A program made the translations under genes and the position numbers. A DNA stretch of 5,619 bases from Tannerella sp. Lineage in GTDB: Bacteria > Bacteroidota > Bacteroidia > Bacteroidales > Tannerellaceae. Shown in pieces: positions 1-5,619 of the stretch; the first letter of the stretch is position 1, and every line of letters begins with the position of its first letter. Location of the stretch: the NCBI GenBank assembly GCA_031260095.1, contig JAIRKN010000105.1, forward strand, positions 1 to 5,619, written 5' to 3'. The notes under the pieces are model-generated. The model ran no database searches. It was not told the DNA's origin and was given only the letters and a program-made list of their open reading frames with translations.

Positions 1-350
1 GTGATCAGTCCGCTTGTTCCAAGTTCGACACCGCCGAAATAACGGACGACTATGATCAGAATATCCGTCAACTCATTGGCATTAATTTGTCCCAGTATCG
101 GTTTGCCGGCTGTTGAGGACGGCTCTCCGTCGTCGTTAGCGCGAAAGGTCGCACGATCCGGGCCGAGCACATACGCCCAGCAAACATGGCGTGCATCATA
201 ATATTTCTTCCGGTATTCCTGTACAATAACCTTTACTTCCTCCGCCGTCCGTACGTGAATGGCAAAAGAGAGGAAACGGCTACGTTTTTCCGTATAAAAT
301 CCTTCCGAGGTCGTTTTTATTGTTTTATAGGAATCTGCTGCCATTGCCAT
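1..350 (-). CDS. yigZ: YigZ/IMPACT-family protein (UPF0029), C-terminus cut by window edge
   Basis: The minus-strand frame starts with ATG at 350-348 and stays open to base 1, giving 116 residues of a protein that is usually about 200 long. The N-terminal IMPACT/UPF0029 domain is recognisable from three blocks: DARHVCWAY (residues 52-60), NDDGEPSSTAGKPIL (72-86) and VRYFGGVELGTSGL (102-115). These are the hallmark motifs of bacterial YigZ and eukaryotic IMPACT. The family is cytoplasmic; IMPACT regulates Gcn2 in eukaryotes, while the bacterial role is poorly defined, with nucleic-acid or translation-related proposals. The missing C-terminal part would normally carry a small ferredoxin-like domain. 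The start lies only 3 nt after the stop of the 72-residue gene, which suggests translational coupling. A second ATG two codons downstream (344-342) is an alternative start, and no Shine-Dalgarno is visible for either. The family call is firm; the cellular function is not. Confidence 0.93.
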   Translation of the reverse strand, partial: MAMAADSYKTIKTTSEGFYTEKRSRFLSFAIHVRTAEEVKVIVQEYRKKYYDARHVCWAYVLGPDRATFRANDDGEPSSTAGKPILGQINANELTDILIIVVRYFGGVELGTSGLI

Positions 351-353
351 AAG

Positions 354-572
354 TTAATCCGGGATATGCGTTTCCTGTTCTTCGCGGAATGCGCGGAAAT
401 CTTTCATGATCTCCTCGATTTCTTCAATGAAATAAGGATCCTTCACCTTTCCTTTCACCATCTCACAGTACTTTTCTATTGCGGGAAGCGCACATATATC
501 TTTGCCCCGGAGCACAAAATAAGGCTCTTCATTCTCCACGCATTGCTTGATCATTTGGATCGGATTTTTCAT
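354..572 (-). CDS. Uncharacterised small acidic protein, 72 aa
   Basis: This is a complete ORF with ATG at 572-570 and TAA at 356-354. The product has 72 residues, with 16 acidic against 11 basic side chains, three cysteines (C11, C27, C36), no signal peptide and no membrane segment, so it is probably cytoplasmic. An N-terminal block, EEPYFVLRGKD (15-25), is followed by CALPAIEKYCE (27-37), and the second half (FIEEIEEIMKDFRAFREEQE) looks like an amphipathic charged helix. I recognise this only loosely as resembling small hypothetical proteins of Bacteroidales; no function can be given. It is judged real because it fills the gap between uvrA and yigZ, lies on the same strand, has non-repetitive protein-like composition, and ends 3 nt before the yigZ start. 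A purine-rich GAGAG directly abuts the ATG, too close to act as a normal Shine-Dalgarno. The opposite-strand frame through the region (186-596) is a shadow. Confidence 0.8.
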   Translation of the reverse strand: MKNPIQMIKQCVENEEPYFVLRGKDICALPAIEKYCEMVKGKVKDPYFIEEIEEIMKDFRAFREEQETHIPD

Positions 573-619
573 CTCTCTATATATATGAACTATTAATTAT
601 TAATTTTGCACAAAGCGCA
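573..619 (-). promoter_or_regulatory. AT-rich spacer between uvrA and the 72-aa gene; weak promoter candidate
   Basis: The 47-nt gap is strongly AT-rich in a window that is otherwise mixed in composition. On the minus strand a TTTG (614-611) could be the -33 element of a Bacteroidota sigma-ABfr promoter, followed after 18 nt by TAGTTCAT (592-585). That -7 candidate matches the consensus TAxxTTTG at only three of six fixed positions. The palindromic hexamer ATTAAT occurs twice (592-597 and 599-604), separated by one base. No GC-rich hairpin with a T-tract is present, so there is no sign of a terminator after uvrA. The spacer may be a weak internal promoter or only an AT-rich translation initiation region for the gene downstream. 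Confidence 0.2.
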
Positions 620-3457
620 TCACAGTTCCCTGGCCAGGAATGGAGTTGTAAAACTTTTAGTCTTTGATGCGACCATTTCTTCCGGGGTTCCGGCAAATAC
701 GATATTCCCTCCTCCACGTCCTCCTTCGGGCCCTATGTCGATAATATAATCCGCCGACTTCACAATATCCATATTATGTTCAATAATAATCACCGTATTC
801 CCTTTGTCGACAAGTTTATTCAGCACGCCGAGCAATACTCGTATATCGTCAAAATGCAATCCGGTTGTCGGTTCATCCAGAATATACAAAGTCTTGCCCG
901 TATCACGTTTGGATAATTCGGTAGCCAGTTTAACACGTTGGCTTTCCCCTCCGGATAAAGTTGTAGAAGGCTGACCGAGTTTAATATATCCCAGTCCCAC
1001 ATCCTGCAAGACCTTTATTTTATTCAGGATAGTAGGGATATATTCAAAAAATTCGACTGCCATATTGATCGTCATATCAAGCACATCGGCAATAGACTTA
1101 CCCCGGAAACGCACCTCCAGCGTTTCACGGTTATACCGTTTGCCGTGGCAATCTTCACAAGGCACATATACGTCCGGCAGGACATTCATCTCGATCGTTC
1201 TATAGCCGTTTCCATTACAGGTTTCACACCGGCCGCCCGACAAATTGAAAGAAAAACGTCCGGGTTTATATCCCCGTATTTTCGATTCGGGAAGTTCCAC
1301 AAACAGATTGCGGATATCGGAAAACACGCCTGTGTAAGTTGCCGGATTACTGCGAGGCGAACGTCCGATCGGCGACTGATCCACATTCACGATCTTATCC
1401 GTATATTTGATCCCTTCAATGGACTTATACGGTAGCGGAGCCTCCGAAGAATGATAAAAATGCCGGCTCAGGATAGGTTGCAACGTATCGCTGACCAATG
1501 TTGACTTGCCACTCCCGGATACTCCTGTAATACAAATCATGGTTCCCAGAGGGAATGATACGTCGATTCCTTTCAGGTTATTTCCGCTTGCGCCTTTCAG
1601 GGTGAGGAAGCGCCCGTTTCCTTTTCGTCTTGACGCAGGAACTTCGATAGACTTATGTCCGTTCAGATAAGCCGAGGTCAACGTATCCGACTTTATCATT
1701 TCCTGGGGTGTTCCGGCAAAAACAATCTCACCTCCCAGCCGTCCGGCTTTCGGACCCATATCAACCACATAATCGGCATTCAGCATCGTGTCTTTATCAT
1801 GCTCCACGACGATCACCGAATTTCCCGCGTCGCGCAGATCTTTCAACGAATTAATCAGGCGCACATTATCACGTTGATGAAGACCGATACTCGGCTCATC
1901 CAGGATATAAAGTACGTTCACCAACTGGCTGCCGATCTGGGTTGCTAATCGTATGCGCTGACTCTCCCCGCCGGACAGAGTAGCCGACGCCCTGTTGAGT
2001 GAAAGATAATCCAGCCCCACATCCAAAAGAAATTTCAACCGTGAACGAACCTCCTTTAAAATCTCTGCTGCTATTTTATTTTGCTGTCCTGACATTTTCT
2101 TATCCACCGACATCATCCATTCATATAGTTCCGACACATCCATTGCGGCAAGTTCGGCAATATTTTTCCCTCCTATCCGGTAGTGCAATGCTTCTTTATT
2201 GAGGCGTTTCCCGTTACATTCGGGACATACGGATGTACTGATAAACCGTTCCGACCATTTCTGTGCCAACGCGGACGCTTCGTCATCCTGTTGCATCATA
2301 ATGTATTTGACCACTCCTTCATAAGAGAGCATATAAACGGAACGACCGAAAGAATCACTATTGATTTGCAGTCGTTCATCCGTTCCATTCATAATTTCAT
2401 CTATCGCGTCTTCGGGCAGGTCACGGATAGGAGTCTTGATTGTCATGCCGTGCTTTTTACACAATGCCTCAATCTGCCAGAAGATCATTGAATTTTTGTA
2501 ATTACCCAGCGCCACGATTCCTCCGCTATAAATACTCAGTGAGGGATCCGGAACAATTTTATCCATATCCGGAATAGTCACTTCGCCTAACCCTTTACAT
2601 CGCGGACAAGCTCCATGCGGCGAATTAAATGAAAAATTATGCGGCGCAGGTTCACTGTAGGAAAGTCCCGTAACCGGACACATCAGACGACGGCTGTAAT
2701 AGCGCATATCACCGCCGTCGGTGTCAAGCAGCACGATCAATCCGTCGCCCTGCTTCATCGCCACACGCAGACTGTCTTTCAGGCGTTGGTGTTCGGTACC
2801 GGTAACCGACAATTTATCAATCACAATCTCTATACTGTGCATCTTATAGCGGTCCAACTTCATCCCGTGACGGATTTCTTCCAGTTGGCCGTCGACACGC
2901 ACATTCAGGTAGCCTTTTTTACGGATCTGTTCGAACAACTCCCGGTAATGTCCTTTACGGTTTCGCACGACAGGCGACAGGATATAAGTCTTACGATCCT
3001 TATAATCTTTCAAAATAAGCTCCATGATCTGTTCCTCCGTATACTTCACCATCTTCTCGCCGCTCAGGTACGAATACGCTTCGCCTGCACGGGAAAACAA
3101 CAGACGCATGAAGTCATACACTTCGGTCGTCGTACCTACGGTAGAACGGGGGTTTCGGTTGACGGTCTTCTGTTCGATCGAGATAACAGGACTTAATCCG
3201 CTTATTTTATCCACATCGGGCCGTTCGATGTTTCCCAGAAAATTACGCGCATAGGCGGAAAACGTTTCTATATACCGCCGTTGTCCTTCGGCGAATATCG
3301 TATCAAAAGCCAGCGAAGACTTACCGCTTCCGCTCATTCCGGTAATGACGGACAATTTATTCCGCGGTATATCGACATTTATATTTTTCAGATTGTGAAC
3401 ACGCGCACCAAAAACGGAGATGGATCCGTCTTCCATTATTTTCTTATTCTCGGACAT
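620..3457 (-). CDS. uvrA: UvrA, excinuclease ABC subunit A (945 aa)
   Basis: UvrA is the damage-sensing ABC-type ATPase dimer of nucleotide excision repair; it loads UvrB onto lesions in the cytoplasm. All family parts are visible. Walker A I is GMSGSGKSS (40-48), and a UvrB-binding region spans about 115-245. A first zinc module lies around C260 to C287, with a CPEC pair at 411-414. Signature I is LSGGESQ (494-500) with Walker B I ending D520-E521 and switch H553. Walker A II is GVSGSGKS (645-652). Zinc module II is C744/C747/C767/C770 (CX2C-X19-CX2C). Signature II is LSGGESQ (834-840), Walker B II D861-E862, and H894. The length matches the usual 940 or so, and the retained UvrB-binding domain argues against the shorter UvrA2 class. 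The ATG at 3457 is chosen over a GTG at 3493 because AAGGAG lies 5 nt upstream. Oddity: the first zinc module reads CPVT, so one of its four cysteines is Thr263. Translation ends at TGA 622-620. Confidence 0.97.
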   Translation of the reverse strand: MSENKKIMEDGSISVFGARVHNLKNINVDIPRNKLSVITGMSGSGKSSLAFDTIFAEGQRRYIETFSAYARNFLGNIERPDVDKISGLSPVISIEQKTVNRNPRSTVGTTTEVYDFMRLLFSRAGEAYSYLSGEKMVKYTEEQIMELILKDYKDRKTYILSPVVRNRKGHYRELFEQIRKKGYLNVRVDGQLEEIRHGMKLDRYKMHSIEIVIDKLSVTGTEHQRLKDSLRVAMKQGDGLIVLLDTDGGDMRYYSRRLMCPVTGLSYSEPAPHNFSFNSPHGACPRCKGLGEVTIPDMDKIVPDPSLSIYSGGIVALGNYKNSMIFWQIEALCKKHGMTIKTPIRDLPEDAIDEIMNGTDERLQINSDSFGRSVYMLSYEGVVKYIMMQQDDEASALAQKWSERFISTSVCPECNGKRLNKEALHYRIGGKNIAELAAMDVSELYEWMMSVDKKMSGQQNKIAAEILKEVRSRLKFLLDVGLDYLSLNRASATLSGGESQRIRLATQIGSQLVNVLYILDEPSIGLHQRDNVRLINSLKDLRDAGNSVIVVEHDKDTMLNADYVVDMGPKAGRLGGEIVFAGTPQEMIKSDTLTSAYLNGHKSIEVPASRRKGNGRFLTLKGASGNNLKGIDVSFPLGTMICITGVSGSGKSTLVSDTLQPILSRHFYHSSEAPLPYKSIEGIKYTDKIVNVDQSPIGRSPRSNPATYTGVFSDIRNLFVELPESKIRGYKPGRFSFNLSGGRCETCNGNGYRTIEMNVLPDVYVPCEDCHGKRYNRETLEVRFRGKSIADVLDMTINMAVEFFEYIPTILNKIKVLQDVGLGYIKLGQPSTTLSGGESQRVKLATELSKRDTGKTLYILDEPTTGLHFDDIRVLLGVLNKLVDKGNTVIIIEHNMDIVKSADYIIDIGPEGGRGGGNIVFAGTPEEMVASKTKSFTTPFLAREL

Positions 3458-3462
3458 TCTTA

Positions 3463-3468
3463 CTCCTT
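3463..3468 (-). promoter_or_regulatory. Shine-Dalgarno site of uvrA
   Basis: On the minus strand AAGGAG is followed by TAAGA and then ATG, a 5-nt spacing close to ideal. It fixes the uvrA start at 3457 rather than the in-frame GTG at 3493. Its clarity stands out because the transglycosylase gene, the 72-aa gene and yigZ have no such site, and Bacteroidota in general rely little on Shine-Dalgarno pairing. It lies in a 59-nt intergenic gap (3458-3516) that also holds the perfect 10-bp palindrome CTTTATAAAG (3493-3502). I see no convincing TTTG/TAxxTTTG promoter pair in this gap. Confidence 0.75.
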
Positions 3469-3516
3469 CTTTTTCTTTACCGACTTCATACACTTTATAA
3501 AGACACGATTAAACGC

Positions 3517-4491
3517 TCAATCCGCTACCCATCGCTTATCATGTACATAACGATTGGGAGAATCATAATACAATGCGTTTTTATTCGGAATCAGGATCGT
3601 ATATTTTTCGCCGCCCGTCACAAGCTTTGTATCTTTCAGCCACGGATTAAAATCTTTCAGATCGCGATAAGTGATATTATATTGCCGGGCAAAACCGACC
3701 AGATCGGGTAGGTCCTCCTCCACCGGCACTTCCGTGCAATGAATCGGGCGGTACAGATTTTCCGGTTTAAGGATAAACCCATACTTATAGGGATTCTCAA
3801 ATATCTGCTTAGCGGCAAGAATACGGTAAGGATACCGTGTTGTTTCTTCCACCAGATAGAGGTCAAGAACAGATGTTTCATTCTGTTTTTCTATCTGCCC
3901 TGATATTCGTCCCATTCCGGCATTGTAGGAAGAGGCCACAGTCAGCCAGTCGCCGTATTTTTCAAACGCCTCTTTCAGATATTTACAGGCGGCTTCCGTC
4001 GACTTTGCGACGTTACGCCGTTCGTCGACAGTCGCCGTCACACGAAGTCCGTACTGTTTGCCCGTACTCTCCAGAAACTGCCACATACCCACCGCACGTG
4101 TGGGCGACGTAGCTCCCGGATCCAAATGACTTTCGATAACCATCAGGTATTTGAAATCATCAGGAACGCCGTTTGCTTTCAGGATCGGCTCGATAACCGG
4201 GAAATAACGATTCGCACGCTTAATGAGTAGCAGGGTAGAAGAATGGAAATACGTAAAACTGCTTAGCTCACGATCCATTCCTTCCCGCATATTGTAGCGG
4301 GTCAGATTCACTTCTTTTCCACAGAAATGGACGGAAGAAGGTACTTCCGGTGAAACGGTAAACGAGGATACCACCGGTGTTTCTTCCTCCGCCGCCACGG
4401 AATCTCTATATCCGAAAAGCAGGTAAACCGTCAGACAACACACACAAACACTCATAAAACTCAAAATCAAACGATATATCTTCATTTTCAT
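3517..4491 (-). CDS. Exported lytic transglycosylase, SLT/GH23 fold, MltD-like (324 aa)
   Basis: This enzyme class cleaves the MurNAc-GlcNAc bond of peptidoglycan and forms 1,6-anhydroMurNAc. Residues 1-34 look like a signal peptide: basic start MKMKIYR, hydrophobic core to about 26, and a VAA|E site after residue 34. C16, C18 and C19 sit in the core without a good lipobox, so a lipoprotein is unlikely; an uncleaved anchor is possible. The SLT domain covers about 95-230, with catalytic Glu120 in LMVIES, then ATSPTRAVGMWQF (127-139), STGKQYGL (142-149) and the SSYNAGMGRI block (187-196). Residues 259-302 resemble a degenerate LysM repeat (DLPDLVGFARQYNITYRDL, later FNPWL and ILIP), which would bind peptidoglycan. 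The gene starts 16 nt after the stop of the CHU_C-domain gene and ends 59 nt before uvrA. A second ATG at 4485 would remove two residues. No Shine-Dalgarno is visible. The fold and catalytic class are secure; substrate preference and exact subfamily are inferred. Confidence 0.92.
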   Translation of the reverse strand: MKMKIYRLILSFMSVCVCCLTVYLLFGYRDSVAAEEETPVVSSFTVSPEVPSSVHFCGKEVNLTRYNMREGMDRELSSFTYFHSSTLLLIKRANRYFPVIEPILKANGVPDDFKYLMVIESHLDPGATSPTRAVGMWQFLESTGKQYGLRVTATVDERRNVAKSTEAACKYLKEAFEKYGDWLTVASSYNAGMGRISGQIEKQNETSVLDLYLVEETTRYPYRILAAKQIFENPYKYGFILKPENLYRPIHCTEVPVEEDLPDLVGFARQYNITYRDLKDFNPWLKDTKLVTGGEKYTILIPNKNALYYDSPNRYVHDKRWVAD

Positions 4492-4507
4492 TATTATTAA
4501 TCATTTT

Positions 4508-5619
4508 TTATTCCACCGGAGCGACCTCCGTTTGAATATCTTTTGTCCTGAAAACATTCACATCGCCTTTTCGGACACGCTTCCTGCCATTTGTTCCCGT
4601 ATATTCGATCAGGTAATAATAAGCTCCTGCCGGAACATATTTCCCCCTGTATTTGCCGTCCCAGCCTTGGGAAGGATCCGTCCACCGGAATAATTCCGTC
4701 CCCCACCGGTTAAATATCCAACCCCGGAAATTCACAACGGATTTAGACCGGACCCTAAAAACGTCATTAATCCCCGGAGTACATCCTGGAGAAAATGCGT
4801 TTGGGATTTCCATGACAGTTTCGGTTATCAGAATCCTGAATGTTTCCGTGTGCATACATTTCTTTGAATGGGAACTGGCCACCTCCAGCGTCACAAGATA
4901 TTCTCCTTCCTGATTAAACGTATAGACAAGTTCTTCGCCACTAAACCGGACGATCTCCGTCGTATCGTTTTCTCCCAATTTCAGAACTCTCCACATGAAC
5001 ACAGACGCTACGGGGATATTCGCATGGGTCTTGAACGTCACTTCCGTCGGGGCCAACAATTCTCCTTCCTCTTCGGCCGGTACATTTCCACCGGGGCCTG
5101 TATAAACAGCCGTTGTATCCGTATAGACTTCGATCGCCTGCGCCTCGTAATAGGGAATACTCACGGACGTTTCCATTCCGAAGTGACGTGCAAACAAGTC
5201 GCCCGACAATGTAATCTCCGTATCCGTCAGCACAAGGGGAAAATACCATTCGCTTCCCGGAGTGCCCGAAGGCCTGAAAGTAGTCGCAAACGGATCCGTA
5301 TCAAACGTTTTCGAAACATCAAGAGGCACAAAACTCTTCAACTCCTCCTTCCATTCCAGCGTTTTATAACTCAACTCAAATTCCCGGTTAATTTTCGTCA
5401 GCGCACCCGAAGGCGTATAATACGTAATATCTTTAATATCGGCATCTCCCTCAAACCGCAATCCTTCACATTCATCAAAATCGGGGATCACACGAAAACT
5501 GCGTATATCCGGCTCATATTTACTATAATCAATGATCCAGACATAACGCCTCATGGATCCTTCATCCACATAATAGCCATACCCGTCTTCCACATCCGTA
5601 ATCGTCGAGGTCGTTCCGT
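4508..5619 (-). CDS. Surface/secreted PKD-like protein with gliding-motility-type (CHU_C) C-terminal domain; N-terminus outside window
   Basis: The frame is open from the window edge to TAA at 4510-4508 and gives 369 visible residues. No credible start is present: the in-frame GTG at 5593 codes an internal valine within TSTITDVEDGYGYY, and the frame continues upstream. Visible order: a beta-rich N-terminal part of unknown fold; an acidic linker (PAEEEGE, about 180-186); a PKD-like Ig fold about 189-265 (EVTFKTHANIPVASVFMW, then YTFNQEGEYLVTLEV); and a terminal domain about 269-357 (IPNAFSPGCTPGINDVFRV, WIFNRWGTELFRW, GWDGKYRGKYVPAGAYYYLIEY, RKGDVNVFR). That last block matches the CHU_C/TIGR04131 pattern, a type B sorting domain for the type IX secretion system in gliding and related Bacteroidota. 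A 12-residue tail ending EVAPVE follows the domain. The product is probably exported to the outer membrane or surface. The transglycosylase gene follows after 16 nt, so the two are likely co-expressed. Its specific function is unknown. Confidence 0.88.
   Translation of the reverse strand, partial: GTTSTITDVEDGYGYYVDEGSMRRYVWIIDYSKYEPDIRSFRVIPDFDECEGLRFEGDADIKDITYYTPSGALTKINREFELSYKTLEWKEELKSFVPLDVSKTFDTDPFATTFRPSGTPGSEWYFPLVLTDTEITLSGDLFARHFGMETSVSIPYYEAQAIEVYTDTTAVYTGPGGNVPAEEEGELLAPTEVTFKTHANIPVASVFMWRVLKLGENDTTEIVRFSGEELVYTFNQEGEYLVTLEVASSHSKKCMHTETFRILITETVMEIPNAFSPGCTPGINDVFRVRSKSVVNFRGWIFNRWGTELFRWTDPSQGWDGKYRGKYVPAGAYYYLIEYTGTNGRKRVRKGDVNVFRTKDIQTEVAPVE

Noticed and set aside
186..596. 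A 136-residue plus-strand open frame rich in Phe, Ile and Cys.
   Set aside because: It covers the start of yigZ and the whole 72-aa gene on the opposite strand. Its apparent hydrophobicity comes from the complement of Lys/Glu-rich codons.
592..604. Doubled ATTAAT in the uvrA downstream spacer as a protein-binding site or repeat element.
   Set aside because: It is only a 13-bp AT-only tract in an AT-rich gap, so chance occurrence is likely, and no further copy was noticed in the other gaps.
2639..3196. A 185-residue plus-strand open frame opposite uvrA.
   Set aside because: It lies wholly antisense to the well-supported UvrA frame, has no recognisable domain, and its His/Gln/Thr-rich composition is typical of a shadow frame. 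The other plus-strand frames opposite uvrA and the transglycosylase are rejected on the same grounds.
3458..3493. A longer UvrA of 957 residues starting at the GTG at 3493.
   Set aside because: The extra 12 codons consist mainly of the Shine-Dalgarno region itself, and ATG at 3457 is correctly spaced from AAGGAG.
436..5560. Seven GGATCC hexamers (436, 2544, 3422, 4118, 4674, 5292, 5555), more than the one or two expected by chance in 5.6 kb.
   Set aside because: Five are Asp-Pro codon pairs (GAT CCN) preceded by a codon ending in G, and two are Gly-Ser (GGA TCC) in the coding frames. Spacing is irregular, so codon usage explains them without a regulatory or restriction-related role.
5593..5619. 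A start of the CHU_C-domain gene at the GTG at 5593.
   Set aside because: The frame is open upstream to the window edge with protein-like sequence, no signal peptide follows the GTG, and a surface protein needs one. The gene is treated as 5'-truncated.

Overview
The window reads as a chromosomal segment of a member of the Bacteroidota, most likely order Bacteroidales. The UvrA sequence has the features I associate with Bacteroides-type proteins, a surface protein ends in a CHU_C/gliding-motility-type (type B T9SS-like) C-terminal domain, and most starts lack a Shine-Dalgarno sequence. I cannot fix the genus from sequence alone. Coding density is very high and all genes lie on the minus strand, so transcription runs from high to low coordinates.

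In transcription order: (1) 5619-4508 is the C-terminal part of a secreted or surface PKD-like protein with a CHU_C-type terminal domain; its beginning lies outside the window. (2) 4491-3517 is an exported GH23 (SLT-fold, MltD-like) lytic transglycosylase with a degenerate LysM-like C-terminus, 16 nt downstream of gene 1. (3) 3457-620 is a full-length UvrA excision-repair ATPase, 59 nt after gene 2 and preceded by a clear AAGGAG ribosome binding site. (4) 572-354 is a 72-residue uncharacterised acidic protein, 47 nt after uvrA. (5) 350-1 is the N-terminal part of a YigZ/IMPACT-family protein, starting 3 nt after the stop of gene 4; its C-terminus is beyond the window.

The same orientation, the short gaps (16, 59, 47 and 3 nt) and the lack of any convincing terminator hairpin fit one transcription unit. 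The unit joins two envelope proteins to a repair gene and two small cytoplasmic genes. The functional link, if any, is inferred from position only. I see no RNA gene, mobile element, CRISPR array or long repeat. No previously undescribed system is evident. The most notable points are the lineage-style loss of one cysteine in the first UvrA zinc module, the uncharacterised surface protein paired with a lytic transglycosylase, and the small conserved-looking ORF coupled to yigZ.
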